From positions 1 to 55,811 of the forward strand of contig NZ_LKTM01000276.1 of NCBI RefSeq assembly GCF_001417955.2: a stretch of 55,811 nucleotides of DNA, written 5' to 3'. Within the stretch, counting starts at the first letter, position 1; each line of letters starts with the position of its first letter. Made by a program: the position numbers and the translations under genes. This document shows positions 47,357 to 55,811 of the stretch, piece by piece. The notes below the pieces were generated by a model. It had not been told where the DNA came from. It made no database searches and saw only the letters and a list, made by a program, of their open reading frames with translations. The DNA comes from Mycobacterium gordonae (lineage in GTDB: Bacteria > Actinomycetota > Actinomycetes > Mycobacteriales > Mycobacteriaceae).

Positions 47357-47704
47357 CTACCCGACGGAGCGGGACTTGCGCTTGTTCAAGAAGCTCGACC
47401 ACGACACCACGTCGGGGTTCTCCTTGAGCAGGGCCCTGCGCTGACGTTCGGTCATGCCACCCCACACGCCGAATTCGACCTTGTTGTCGAGCGCGTCCGC
47501 GCCGCACTCCCGCAGCACCGGGCAGTGCCTGCAGATGGCTGCTGCCTGACGTTGCGCCGCCCCGGTCACGAACAGTTCGTCGGGGTCCTTCGTCCTGCAC
47601 AGACCCTGCGATACCCAGGCTCGATCCCCGCCGTCTTCGGCGTGCTGGGTGCTGCTGACGGCGACAAGGTTCAGCCGCCGAGCGGCCGGGCGTGTTCCTG
47701 ACAC
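47357..47704 (-). CDS. whiB4: WhiB4-like iron-sulfur regulator
   Basis: This 115-residue WhiB protein has cluster ligands Cys36, Cys58, Cys61 and Cys67 (SQGLCRTKD; ICRHCPVLREC). The G-V-W-G-G turn is followed by MTERQRRALLK. The N-terminus MSGTRPAARRLNL and the block DPDELFVTGAAQR match M. tuberculosis WhiB4 as I remember it, rather than WhiB1, 2, 3, 5, 6 or 7. WhiB4 is an oxygen- and redox-responsive DNA-condensing regulator. In M. tuberculosis whiB4 is beside ponA2, not imuB, so this may be a second copy or a relocated gene. GTG at 47704 has AAGGGGAG upstream. It is convergent with imuB. Confidence 0.88.
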   Translation of the reverse strand: MSGTRPAARRLNLVAVSSTQHAEDGGDRAWVSQGLCRTKDPDELFVTGAAQRQAAAICRHCPVLRECGADALDNKVEFGVWGGMTERQRRALLKENPDVVSWSSFLNKRKSRSVG

Positions 47705-47986
47705 GAAGTGCTCCCCTTAACTATCCGGCCGCGATGTGCGGCCGCCTCCCCGCGGTGCAGACCAAGTTGTGACCAACGCTCCGTTGCTTTGTCGCCTCAT
47801 ACGTGATCTGAATCTCACCGTGCTTATAAGTTAGGGGGTCGGGGGCCAATTGCGCAACAGTTCAACGGTAATTTTTGGGACGCATGTGCCATACGGTCGG
47901 TATGGTTTCAGCTGTTTGACCTTGACTTTCGGTCTTCAGGCCAGTACTGGGTGGCTTTGACCAGACCCCGAAGACGCCGACCCGGG
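47705..47986. other. Intergenic region with palindrome upstream of whiB4-like gene
   Basis: This 282-bp spacer should contain the whiB4-like promoter; TTATAAG-type sequence lies near 47822-47830. A palindrome CCATAC-N5-GTATGG is at 47889-47905. No ORF of interest was seen. It also separates the end of the nucleoside hydrolase gene on the same strand. Confidence 0.5.
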
Positions 47987-48913
47987 TCATTTCGTCCGGC
48001 GCGCGAAGGCCGCCACCCGCTGCGTGAACCGATCGAAGAACTCAGTCGCGTCAACATCAATGCCTATCTGTGCGTTCGGCTTTCGCGCACCCGACCAATC
48101 GGCGGTGGTCATCCCGGGGTTGCCCGACACCTCGACGTCCACCGTGGCGGGCCGGGTCCTGACCAGCTGCGGGTCCAGTGCCACGGCCGCGGCCAGTGGA
48201 TCGTGCAGGTGCGCCAGGTATCCGAGGCCGCGGTCGCGGTACACCTCGAAGTAGAACCGCATCGCATCCTCGACGAACCGGGTCACCGGTGCGGGCCCCG
48301 GCAGGCCGTCGAGCATGTCCGGCGTCATGACCACCTTGCGGGTCAGGTCCAGCCCGCACACCACGGGTAGTCGTGGTCGGCCCGCCCAGGCCGCGAATAC
48401 CTCGGCCGCCGCCTCCGCGTCCACCCGCACGTTCCACTCCGGCGGCCCCTGGCCATCGAAGACCCCGCCCATGATGACCAGTCGCCGCAACAGTGCCGGC
48501 AGCTCCGGTTCGATGCGCAGCGCCAGCGCCAGGTTCGTCAGCGGCGCGGTCGCCAACCCCACCAGCTCACCGGGGTGGGCGTGTGCCGCGCGCACCCAGG
48601 CCGTCGCGGCATCGTGGTCGGTGAGCCGCCGGGTGCTGGGCGCCAGTTCGGCGTATCCCACTCCGTTGGGGCCGTGGAAGTCCCCGCGCCGGGGACGCTC
48701 ACCGTTCAACGGCCGATCGGCTCCGCGAGAGACAGGGATGGGGGCGGCCCGGCACAGATCGAGCAGGCCGAGATTGTTCGCACACACCTGGTCGACGGCG
48801 ATATTGCCCCCCGTGGAGGCGATACCTATCAGGTCGGTGTCGCTGGCCAGCAAATAGATCATGGCAAGCGCGTCGTCGATGCCGGTGTCGACGTCGACGA
48901 ACACGGCGCTCAC
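47987..48913 (-). CDS. iunH: Ribonucleoside hydrolase (IunH-type)
   Basis: This nucleoside hydrolase (N-ribohydrolase) cleaves ribonucleosides to base and ribose. The N-terminal calcium-binding motif is [28 protein letters not shown] and [24 protein letters not shown] are family blocks, and the late [12 protein letters not shown] holds the conserved His/Asp. GTG at 48913 gives 308 residues, the length I recall for M. tuberculosis Rv3393; GTG at 48922 adds three residues. It is divergent from cmaA1 with a 23-bp spacer. Confidence 0.92.
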   Translation of the reverse strand: MSAVFVDVDTGIDDALAMIYLLASDTDLIGIASTGGNIAVDQVCANNLGLLDLCRAAPIPVSRGADRPLNGERPRRGDFHGPNGVGYAELAPSTRRLTDHDAATAWVRAAHAHPGELVGLATAPLTNLALALRIEPELPALLRRLVIMGGVFDGQGPPEWNVRVDAEAAAEVFAAWAGRPRLPVVCGLDLTRKVVMTPDMLDGLPGPAPVTRFVEDAMRFYFEVYRDRGLGYLAHLHDPLAAAVALDPQLVRTRPATVDVEVSGNPGMTTADWSGARKPNAQIGIDVDATEFFDRFTQRVAAFARRTK

Positions 48914-48936
48914 CGGGGCCACGTTACGCTGTGCGG

Positions 48937-49800
48937 ATGCCCGATGATCTGACCCCGCACTTCGACGAAGTTCAGGCGCATTACGACCTGTCCGACGACT
49001 TCTTCCGGCTGTTCCTGGACCCCACCCAGACCTACAGCTGCGCGTACTTCGAGCGCGACGACATGACTCTCGAACAGGCGCAGATCGCGAAGATCGATCT
49101 GGCGCTGGGCAAACTCGGGTTGCAGCCCGGAATGACCCTGCTCGACGTCGGCTGCGGCTGGGGCGCCACCATGATGCGCGCGGTGGAGCGCTACGACGTC
49201 AACGTCGTCGGGCTCACCCTGAGCAGGAACCAGGCCAACCACGTCGAGCAGCTGTTCGCGAAATCCGACAGCCCTCGCACGAAACGCGTTCTGCTGCAAG
49301 GCTGGGAACAGTTTGACGAACCGATCGACCGGATCGTCAGCATCGGCGCGTTCGAGCACTTCGGGCACGAGCGCTACGACGCGTTCTTTACACTCGCGCA
49401 CCGCCTGCTGCCGGATGACGGAATCATGCTGCTGCACACCATCACCGGGCTGCACCCCCTGGAGATGAAGGAGCGCGGGCTGCCGCTGACTTTCGAGTTC
49501 GCCCGATTCGTCAAATTCATTGTCACCGAGATCTTTCCGGGCGGGCGGTTGCCGTCGATACCGATGGTGCAGGAGCGGGCCACCGCGAACGGATTCAACG
49601 TGACCCGCGTGCAGTCGCTGCAGCCGCACTACGCCAAGACCCTCGACATCTGGTCGGCCGCACTGGCGGCGCACAAGGACCAGGCCATCGCCCTGCAGTC
49701 CGAGGAAGTCTATGAGCGTTACATCAAGTACCTCACCGGTTGCGCCGAGATGTTCCGCATGGGCTACATCGACGTCAACCAGTTCACCTGCGAAAAGTGA
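48937..49800 (+). CDS. cmaA1: Cyclopropane mycolic acid synthase CmaA1
   Basis: This 287-residue SAM-dependent methyltransferase introduces cyclopropane rings into mycolic acid meromycolate chains. The SAM site is [17 protein letters not shown] (about 68-84). [28 protein letters not shown] is the family N-terminus, and [19 protein letters not shown] contains the conserved Glu that helps bind bicarbonate. It is near-identical to M. tuberculosis CmaA1 in length and sequence as I recall it, but other mycolate synthases of the family are similar. ATG at 48937 was chosen. The stop is directly adjacent (0 bp) to the stop of the convergent acrA1 gene. Confidence 0.93.
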   Translation: MPDDLTPHFDEVQAHYDLSDDFFRLFLDPTQTYSCAYFERDDMTLEQAQIAKIDLALGKLGLQPGMTLLDVGCGWGATMMRAVERYDVNVVGLTLSRNQANHVEQLFAKSDSPRTKRVLLQGWEQFDEPIDRIVSIGAFEHFGHERYDAFFTLAHRLLPDDGIMLLHTITGLHPLEMKERGLPLTFEFARFVKFIVTEIFPGGRLPSIPMVQERATANGFNVTRVQSLQPHYAKTLDIWSAALAAHKDQAIALQSEEVYERYIKYLTGCAEMFRMGYIDVNQFTCEK

Positions 49801-51819
49801 TCACCAGTGCACGCCCGGCACCAGCCGGGCCATCTGCTTGACGGGCCTGGGCACCCCCACCCGCGGCACCGCGCGTCCAGCCCGACTCGGGCGCCTGGGC
49901 CGACGGGGTTGTGCGGCAACGGGTTCGGCGGGTTCGGCAATCCCGCGCGCGGCAGCTGAGTCGGGATACCCCAGATAGAGCTGATGCAGAATGCGGCGGG
50001 ACAGCCTGGGCGCGAACTGGTGACCGGCCTCGGCCAGGGTGCCCATCGGGGTGTCGATGCGCACCGGCTTCTCCACCAGGCCGCGCACCACCATGGCCGC
50101 CGCGCGCTCGGCGCTGATCGCAGGCACCGGGTTCAGCCGCTTCGACGGCGCGATCATCGGGGTCGCTACCAACGGCATGTGGATATTGGTGAAGGTGATG
50201 TGGTCGGACAGCGTCTCGGTGGAGACCACGTCGGCGAACGCGTCCAGCGCCGCCTTGGTGGGCAGGTACGAGCTGTACTTCGGGTTGCGGGCCTGCACGC
50301 CGGCGCTGGAGACGTTGACGACATGGCCGAACCGGCGCTCCCGCCAGTGCGGCAGCAGCGCCAACACCATCCGCACCGCACCGAAGTAGTTGACCGCCAT
50401 GACCCGCTCGTAGTCGTGCAACCGGTCGGTGGAGTTGACCACCGAGCGGCGGATCGACCGGCCGGCGTTGTTGACCAGGTAGTCGACGTGGTCGAAGCGG
50501 CCCAGGATGTCTTTGACGGTGTGCTCCACCGACGCCGAATCGGTGATGTCGCAGGTGAAGGCGTACGCCTGCCCACCGCCCGCGCGGATCTCGTCGACCA
50601 GATCGTCTAGAGCCGCACCGTTGCGGGCCAGGGCGAACACGGTGGCGCCGCGCCGCGCCACGGCCAGCGCCGAGGCCCGCCCGATACCACTGGACGCGCC
50701 GGTGATGATGACGTGGCGGCCCACCAGCGCCCCGTTCGGGTCGTCGCGCCGGGCCCGATCGGGATCCAGGTGCTCGGCCCAGTATTGCCACAGTTTCGGC
50801 GCGTACGACGCGAACTCGGGGACCTCGATACCGGTGCCGCGCAACGCCTTCTGCGTCTCGTCGCTGACGAACGTCGGAGCCAGGTCGATCACGTCGAGAA
50901 CCTCGGCCGGCACGCCCAATTGGGTGGCCGCCATGTTGCGCAGCACTTTCGCGCGTCCGCTCACCTTCAGCACCGAGGTGGCCATCGAGCGGGGCAGCGT
51001 CCCGCGCAGCGGGGGCAGTCCGGCGGCCCGCGCGATGCCGCGGTAGATGCCGCGCAGCCCCACAGTGGTGGGAGCGGTCAGGTGGAACGTCCGCCCGTCT
51101 GGAGAAGCCGAGCCGTCGGCATGCATCAGCGCCACCAGCGCGTCGGCCACGTAGTCGACCGGGACGATATTGGTGCGCCCGGTGTCCGGCAGCATCATCG
51201 GGGTGAACGACGGCAGGACGGCCAGCCTGGCCAGCACGCCGAAGAAGTAGTAGGGCCCGTCGATCTTGTCCATCTCGCCGGTGCGGGAGTCACCCACCAC
51301 TACCGCCGGGCGGTAGATGCGGTAGCGCAGCCCGGTCGCGTTCCGTACCAGCGCCTCGGCCTCGAATTTGGTCCGGTGGTACGGCGTCGGCAGGCCTTGG
51401 CCGACGTCGAAGTCATCCTCGGTGTACTCGCCCCGGAAGTCGCCGGCCACCGCGATCGAGGAAACGTGGTGGAACGTGGCGCCGAGTTGTTGCGCCAGGG
51501 CGATGACGGCGCGGGTGCCCTCGACGTTGGCCGCGCGTTGTTCGGCCTCGCCGACGGTGATGTCGTAGATCGCCGCGCAGTGCACCAGATGGTCGACGTG
51601 CCCGAGTTCGGCGATCACCGGATCGGCTAGGTCCAGCTCGGGCAACTCGCCGACCAGCGGTTTCGCGCGCTCGTCCCAGTCCAGGGCGAGGCGCTCGAAG
51701 CGGCCCAGCGACGCGCGGCGGACCAACACCCACACCTGCGCATCGGGTTCGCGGTCGAGTAGACGGGAAACGATTCGGCGGCCAATAAACCCGGTACCGC
51801 CGGTAACGACATACCGCAT
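49801..51819 (-). CDS. acrA1: Two-domain fatty acyl-CoA reductase-like SDR fusion (AcrA1-like)
   Basis: This 672-residue fusion has an N-terminal extended SDR/FAR-type NAD(P)H domain (MRYVVTGGTGFIGRRIVSRLL; Tyr-x3-Lys in PYHRTKFEAE). A classical SDR domain follows from about residue 370 (HVIITGASSGIGRASALAVARRGATVFALAR; NNAGRS; YLPTK). The arrangement matches M. tuberculosis Rv3391 and the family of long-chain acyl-CoA reductases that make fatty alcohols for wax esters. A functional link with the WS/DGAT at 6522 is possible but distant. ATG at 51819 gives the family start; ATG at 51828 adds three residues. The C-terminus is basic and Pro-rich. Confidence 0.88.
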   Translation of the reverse strand: MRYVVTGGTGFIGRRIVSRLLDREPDAQVWVLVRRASLGRFERLALDWDERAKPLVGELPELDLADPVIAELGHVDHLVHCAAIYDITVGEAEQRAANVEGTRAVIALAQQLGATFHHVSSIAVAGDFRGEYTEDDFDVGQGLPTPYHRTKFEAEALVRNATGLRYRIYRPAVVVGDSRTGEMDKIDGPYYFFGVLARLAVLPSFTPMMLPDTGRTNIVPVDYVADALVALMHADGSASPDGRTFHLTAPTTVGLRGIYRGIARAAGLPPLRGTLPRSMATSVLKVSGRAKVLRNMAATQLGVPAEVLDVIDLAPTFVSDETQKALRGTGIEVPEFASYAPKLWQYWAEHLDPDRARRDDPNGALVGRHVIITGASSGIGRASALAVARRGATVFALARNGAALDDLVDEIRAGGGQAYAFTCDITDSASVEHTVKDILGRFDHVDYLVNNAGRSIRRSVVNSTDRLHDYERVMAVNYFGAVRMVLALLPHWRERRFGHVVNVSSAGVQARNPKYSSYLPTKAALDAFADVVSTETLSDHITFTNIHMPLVATPMIAPSKRLNPVPAISAERAAAMVVRGLVEKPVRIDTPMGTLAEAGHQFAPRLSRRILHQLYLGYPDSAAARGIAEPAEPVAAQPRRPRRPSRAGRAVPRVGVPRPVKQMARLVPGVHW

Positions 51820-51875
51820 GCAGCCCATCGTGGCGGCATACGGCTGCCCGCGTCAACCTCGACGCGCGGCCGAGT

Positions 51876-52586
51876 TCAGTTGAAGCTGCGCACGCCGTCC
51901 CAGTCGACCAATGTCCAGCCGGCTACCGGGTTGCCGGTGATCACCACACGCCCGACGTTGGGCAGCGAGTGGCTGTTCAGCAGGCTCAGCTTGGGGTTCT
52001 TGACGTTCATCAGCGTCCACACCATGATCGCCGTGCCCTGGGAGAAGACCGCGGGCTTGTTGTGGCCACTGTCGTAGATCTTGCGAATCGCGGCGCTGAA
52101 CTGCGAATTGAAGTCGCTGCCGCTCAACGAGCCCGGGATGCTGGTGTCCACGTCGCCGTCCACCCAGCGCACCGGCGCCAGCATGTAGGTCGAGTTGGCC
52201 ATCGACTCGGGCTTGCCGTTGTACCAGCCGGCGTTGATGGACTGCAGGCCCTGCAGGACCTCGACCTGCCGGCCGACCTCGGTGGCCAGTGGTCCGGCGG
52301 TTTGCTGATCCGCGGCCATGGGGGAGGAGTACAGCGCGTCGAACTCGGTGTGGCCGACCTGATGGGCGAGTTGCTGCGCCTGACCCTTGCCGTCGGCAGT
52401 AAGGCTGGGACCGGGCACCGCGGTGTCGATGACGCCGTCGGCGTTGGCCTGGGACTGAGCGTTGCGGATGAACGTCAGGGTGATGCTGCGGGCCTGCGGG
52501 CTGCTGCTGCAGGCCCCCACGATCACCGCCACGGCGGCCACAGCTACGAATTGGGAGGCCCTCCGGATCAATATGCGCTTCGCCAT
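51876..52586 (-). CDS. lpqD: LpqD-like lipoprotein of the histidine phosphatase fold
   Basis: This 236-residue lipoprotein has a basic N-terminus, a hydrophobic stretch and the lipobox VGAC (Cys about 26). The mature part resembles the histidine phosphatase (phosphoglycerate mutase-like) superfamily: ITLTFIRNAQSQANADGVIDT, LTADGKGQAQQLAHQV and LYSSPMAADQQTAGPL. The catalytic RHG motif is replaced by RNA (Arg-Asn-Ala), so the phosphohistidine cannot form; a binding or structural role is likely. The same replacement is present in M. tuberculosis LpqD as I recall it. ATG at 52586 was chosen, giving the conserved MAKR start. Confidence 0.9.
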   Translation of the reverse strand: MAKRILIRRASQFVAVAAVAVIVGACSSSPQARSITLTFIRNAQSQANADGVIDTAVPGPSLTADGKGQAQQLAHQVGHTEFDALYSSPMAADQQTAGPLATEVGRQVEVLQGLQSINAGWYNGKPESMANSTYMLAPVRWVDGDVDTSIPGSLSGSDFNSQFSAAIRKIYDSGHNKPAVFSQGTAIMVWTLMNVKNPKLSLLNSHSLPNVGRVVITGNPVAGWTLVDWDGVRSFN

Positions 52587-52680
52587 GGCGATAGCCTGCC
52601 CTGCCGACACCGTCGGTGGGAAGGGTTTGCGATGGTTACGTCACCGAAATTGCGGAATTGAAATCTCAGAGGAGACTCGC

Positions 52681-53562
52681 ATGGCGATTGACCCGAGTGC
52701 CGTCGGCGCGGTGACCAAGCCGCACCTGTTCGAGTGGACCGACCGCGACACGTTGTTGTACGCGCTCGGAGTGGGCGCCGGGCTCGAGGACCTGTCCTTC
52801 ACCACCGAGAACAGCCACGACATCCCACAGCAGGTACTGCCGACCTACGCGGTGATCTGCTGCCCGGCTTTCGGCGCGGCGGGCAAAGTCGGAACGTTCA
52901 ACTGGGCCATGCTTTTACACGGATCGCAGACCGTCCGGCTGCACGCGCCGCTGCCACCGGCCGGCAAGCTGTCCGTGGTCTCGGAGGTGGTCGACATCCA
53001 GGACAAGGGCGAGGGCAAGAACGCGATCCTGATGCTGCGCGGCAAGGGGACCGATCCCGAGACCGGCGACCTGATCGCCGAAACGCTGACCACCCTCGTC
53101 ATCCGCGGTGAGGGCGGCTTCGGCGGTGAGAAAGGGGAGCGGCCGGTGGCCCCGGAATTCCCCGACCGCGATCCCGACGTTCGTATCGAACTGCCCACCC
53201 GGGAGGATCAGGCGCTGATCTACCGGTTGTCCGGCGACCGCAACCCGCTGCACAGCGATCCCTGGTTCGCCACCAACCTGGCCGGATTCCCCAAGCCGAT
53301 CCTGCACGGGCTGTGCACCTATGGCGTCACCGGCCGTGCGCTGGTGGCCGAACTGGGGCAGGGTGTCGCGGCCAACATCACCTCGATCGCCGCGCGCTTC
53401 ACCAAGCCGGTGTTTCCCGGCGAGACGCTGTCGACGCTGATCTGGAAGACCGAACCGGGCAAGGCGGTCTTTCGCACCGAGGCGTCCGGCGCGGAGGGTC
53501 AGGGACCGCGGTTGGTGCTCGACGACGGTGAGGTGGAGTACGTGCCGCCGGCCGTTCGGTAG
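52681..53562 (+). CDS. htdY: (3R)-hydroxyacyl-thioester dehydratase HtdY
   Basis: This 293-residue double hot-dog (MaoC-like) hydratase 2 has the catalytic Asp/His motif YRLSGDRNPLHSDPWFA near 180-196, followed by FPKPILHGLCTYGV. The N-terminal half is the degenerate hot-dog domain typical of eukaryotic-type hydratase 2. It dehydrates or hydrates (3R)-hydroxyacyl/trans-2-enoyl thioesters in fatty acid metabolism and matches Rv3389c. ATG at 52681 has AGAGGAGA 5-8 nt upstream. Its last 64 bp overlap the convergent permease gene. Confidence 0.93.
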   Translation: MAIDPSAVGAVTKPHLFEWTDRDTLLYALGVGAGLEDLSFTTENSHDIPQQVLPTYAVICCPAFGAAGKVGTFNWAMLLHGSQTVRLHAPLPPAGKLSVVSEVVDIQDKGEGKNAILMLRGKGTDPETGDLIAETLTTLVIRGEGGFGGEKGERPVAPEFPDRDPDVRIELPTREDQALIYRLSGDRNPLHSDPWFATNLAGFPKPILHGLCTYGVTGRALVAELGQGVAANITSIAARFTKPVFPGETLSTLIWKTEPGKAVFRTEASGAEGQGPRLVLDDGEVEYVPPAVR

Positions 53563-54911
53563 TAGTGCACATAGGCGATCGCCGGCACCACGACAAAGGT
53601 GAGCACGATCAACACGATCGAGTAGTAGTTGGGGCCGCCGTGCGGGCTGAGAATCAGGGTCCGGTAGTCGAAAGACACCGCGAGAGCCACCGAGATTGCC
53701 ACCGCAGCTATCGGTAACACCTTGTCGGTGAAGGTATTTCGCCTGATCTCTGAATGCGGGCCGGTGCGGTCGCGGGCCAGGGCGATCAGTGCGATCGGGA
53801 CGATGATGAACTGGATGAAGCGCGCGATGACGGCCAGGCCGGTCAGGGTTTCGTTGTCGAAGCGCAGTGCCAGCGGGAAGGCGAGCGCCAGCGCCGCGGT
53901 GATGGCGAAAGCCAGCATGGGGACGCCGAACCGGTTCTTGCCGGACAGGCGGGCGGGCAGGGTGTGGGTGTCCGCCAGTGCGGTCCACAGCCGCGGTGCG
54001 CCGAACGACGCCGCCACGTTGATGCCGAACATCGATACCAGTGCGCCCAGGATGACGATGCCGCGGAAGGCGTCGTTGCCGATGGCCGCCGCCAGTTTCA
54101 CCGTGTCCGGCGATTGGACGATCTTGTCCGACCCCAACAACATCGCGACCGTGACGGCGAGTACGTAGACGGTGCCGACCGCCAGAATCGACAGCGGGAT
54201 GGCCCGGGGCAGGTTGCGGTCTGGTTCTTCCATCTCCTCGGCGGCATTGGCGATCGACTCGAAGCCGGTGAACGCGTAGAGCGCGGCCACGGTGGCCAGG
54301 ACCACGCCCGTCAGCGTGCTCTGTCCGAGTTGGACGAACCCGAATAAGGCGTACGGAGCCGGTTGGTAGATGCCGGGGGCGCCCGCTGTGTCGTAGTGGT
54401 CCACGTGCTGGCTCGTGATCACCCACAGACCGCCCCCGATGAAGACAGTCAGGGCGAAAATCTTGCCGGCGGTGGAGATTCCGTTGGCCCACTTGATCGC
54501 CCGGTTGCCGAACAGATTGATCATCAGGAGCACGGCGATGAACAGCAGGAAGGTCAACGTCTTCACGCTGAACAGGTGCGTTTCCTGAGCCCAATGACGT
54601 TGTGGGAAAAGAACATTGAGCAGTGTCGAGACGAAGAGTGAGGCCAGCACGCCCCAGGCGATGGAGGCGACGATGGCGTGGGTGACACCCACGTAGATGC
54701 CGATCCGCTGGCCGAATGCCGCGGTGGTGTAGGCATACGAGGCGCCGTTGGTCCTGACGTAGCGGGCGGCGGTGGCGAAGACGAGCGCCATGATGCCGGC
54801 GAACAGCCCCGCCAGGATGTAGGCGACCGGCGCCCAGGTGCCGGCGAGCCTGATCACCGCGCCGGGGGTCAGGAAGATGCCGGCTCCGATGACCGCGTTG
54901 ACCCCGAGCAT
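53499..54911 (-). CDS. APC-family amino acid permease, 5' end probably frameshifted
   Basis: This 470-residue polytopic membrane protein of the amino acid-polyamine-organocation superfamily has about 12 hydrophobic helices, starting with GVNAVIGAGIFLTPGAVI (TM1, the unwound GAGIF motif). FTGFESIANAAEEMEEPDRNLPRAIPLSI is a conserved block. The open frame begins at ATG 54911, just four residues before the TM1 motif, too short for this family. The same frame continues upstream to 54988 as ENPTGRQKGVAISKLGFWSIV without a start codon. Adding one A to the AAAA tract (54970-54973) would join it to ATG 54985, giving M-V-D-A-K-N-P-T-G-R-Q-K-G-V. Substrate unknown. The gene overlaps htdY by 64 bp. Confidence 0.8.
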   Translation of the reverse strand: MLGVNAVIGAGIFLTPGAVIRLAGTWAPVAYILAGLFAGIMALVFATAARYVRTNGASYAYTTAAFGQRIGIYVGVTHAIVASIAWGVLASLFVSTLLNVLFPQRHWAQETHLFSVKTLTFLLFIAVLLMINLFGNRAIKWANGISTAGKIFALTVFIGGGLWVITSQHVDHYDTAGAPGIYQPAPYALFGFVQLGQSTLTGVVLATVAALYAFTGFESIANAAEEMEEPDRNLPRAIPLSILAVGTVYVLAVTVAMLLGSDKIVQSPDTVKLAAAIGNDAFRGIVILGALVSMFGINVAASFGAPRLWTALADTHTLPARLSGKNRFGVPMLAFAITAALALAFPLALRFDNETLTGLAVIARFIQFIIVPIALIALARDRTGPHSEIRRNTFTDKVLPIAAVAISVALAVSFDYRTLILSPHGGPNYYSIVLIVLTFVVVPAIAYVHYYRTAGGTYSTSPSSSTNRGP

Positions 54912-55021
54912 GACGATGCTCCAGAAACCGAGCTTGCTGATCGCGACGCCCTTCTGTCGGCCGGTGGGATTTTCGCGTCCACCATGTCATTGCCGACGAG
55001 CGGGCGTTGCAGCCCCCCGGG

Positions 55022-55811
55022 TCAGGGCGCGCCGTCGAGTCCGGTGCCGCCGTGCGCGCCGAACAGGATCCCGCCGGCGCCACCGGCAGCGCCGTTGCCC
55101 GCGGTGCCGTTGGCTGACGGGCCGGTTCCCGCCGCGCCCCCGTTTCCGCCGATCCCGCCATTTCCGATGTACTGGGCGGAACCGCCCACTCCGCCGCCGC
55201 CGCCGTTGCCTCCGACGCGGTTGGCGGTGCCGCTCTTGCCGGTGTTGACGCCGCCCGCCCCGCCGGTCCCGCCGCTGCCGCCGTTGCCGTAGAAGAGCCC
55301 GCCGGTTCCGCCGCCGCCTCCGGTGCCACCGTCACCGCCATTGGTGCCGGTCGTGCCGTTGTTCGGGCCGTTCGTGCTGCCACCGGCCCCGCCGCTGCCA
55401 CCTGCGCCGCCGGCGCCGAGCAACCCGGCACTGCCGCCGGTGCCGCCTTGGCCGCCGAGGCCGCCGCTCCCGATGCTCGAGGCGGTATGGCTTCCACCGT
55501 TTCCGCCGGCACCGGCGTCCCCACCGTTGCCATACAGCCAGCCGCCGGTCCCGCCGTTGCCGCCGTTGCCGCCGTTGCCGCCGCGGCCGTTGCCCCCGGA
55601 TTCGTTGCCGGCGAGCCCACCCTGGCCGCCGTGACCCCCGGTGCCGAACAACCCGGCGTTGCCTCCGTTGCCGCCGAGACCGCCGTCACCGGCGGCGCCG
55701 TTCACCTGGTTTTCGCCGCCTGACCCCCCGGCGCCGCCGGCCCCTCCGTCGCCCGACAGGTACCCGGCGCGACCGCCGGCCCCACCGGCGCCACCGGTGC
55801 CGGGCGGGTTG
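55022..55811 (-). CDS. PE_PGRS family protein, N-terminus beyond window
   Basis: This is the C-terminal PGRS part of a PE_PGRS gene running off the right edge: more than 260 residues of Gly-Gly-Ala and Gly-Gly-Asn repeats (for example GGNGGNGGNGGTGGWLYGNG), ending GGILFGAHGGTGLDGAP. No PE domain is visible in the window, so the call rests on repeat type and length. The position next to htdY corresponds to PE_PGRS52 (Rv3388) in M. tuberculosis. A 36-bp gap separates its stop from the presumed permease start. Confidence 0.9.
   Translation of the reverse strand, partial: NPPGTGGAGGAGGRAGYLSGDGGAGGAGGSGGENQVNGAAGDGGLGGNGGNAGLFGTGGHGGQGGLAGNESGGNGRGGNGGNGGNGGTGGWLYGNGGDAGAGGNGGSHTASSIGSGGLGGQGGTGGSAGLLGAGGAGGSGGAGGSTNGPNNGTTGTNGGDGGTGGGGGTGGLFYGNGGSGGTGGAGGVNTGKSGTANRVGGNGGGGGVGGSAQYIGNGGIGGNGGAAGTGPSANGTAGNGAAGGAGGILFGAHGGTGLDGAP

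Noticed and set aside
52915..55689. 924-codon minus-strand frame across htdY, permease and PE_PGRS
   Set aside because: It crosses three genes in a non-coding frame; the longest open frame here is an effect of GC bias, while the permease and PGRS frames carry clear family sequence.

Overview
The window is a high-GC chromosomal segment of a slow-growing non-tuberculous Mycobacterium. Support comes from PE_PGRS genes at both ends, a PPE gene, WhiB3, GroEL1 with a His-rich tail, cholesterol oxidase, a cyclopropane mycolic acid synthase and the ImuA'/ImuB mutasome. From 17 kb to the right end the order follows the M. tuberculosis block Rv3416 to Rv3388: whiB3, an Rv3415c-like gene, sigD, rsdA, Rv3412-like, guaB2, guaB3, choD, Rv3406 to Rv3400-like genes, guaA, imuA', imuB, iunH, cmaA1, acrA1, lpqD, htdY, PE_PGRS. 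Differences from that order are local insertions, losses and a duplication. Orthology statements come from remembered family sequences, not from a database search.

Region by region. 0-0.5 kb: N-terminal half of a PE_PGRS gene. 1.0-3.3 kb: groES-groEL1 behind an HrcA (CIRCE) operator, closed by a strong terminator. 3.4-17 kb: about 14 kb of accessory genes between groEL1 and whiB3, which I recall as adjacent in M. tuberculosis. These are a secreted protein, an alpha/beta hydrolase, a DGPF protein with an ECF42 sigma factor, a wax ester synthase/DGAT, two PucR-type regulators around a cupin, a Gly/Pro-rich secreted protein, a degenerate SodC-like lipoprotein, a glutamine synthetase, a K+ channel with two RCK modules and an F420-dependent oxidoreductase. 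17-26 kb: whiB3, sigD-rsdA, guaB2-guaB3 preceded by a 4 x 33 bp tandem repeat, and choD.

26-35 kb holds the most interesting regulation. Two tandem Rv3406-like Fe(II)/2-oxoglutarate dioxygenases and a divergent TetR gene share four copies of a GTAGTCA-N2-TGACTAC palindrome. Next comes a sugar-modification cluster (N-formyltransferase, FAD protein, methyltransferase facing a GT2 glycosyltransferase and a sugar aminotransferase). IdeR-like iron boxes lie in front of both arms, and the arms overlap at their 3' ends.

35-44 kb: a translationally coupled GH65 enzyme and beta-phosphoglucomutase, a cold-shock-domain protein, a SnoaL-like/TetR divergent pair, a PE-PPE-domain PPE protein, guaA and a phytanoyl-CoA dioxygenase-like protein. 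44-47.7 kb: a LexA box between a divergent exported protein and imuA'-imuB, then a WhiB4-like gene. 48-55.8 kb: nucleoside hydrolase, cmaA1, a fused two-domain reductase, LpqD, HtdY, an amino acid permease whose 5' end looks frameshifted, and a second PE_PGRS gene running off the window.
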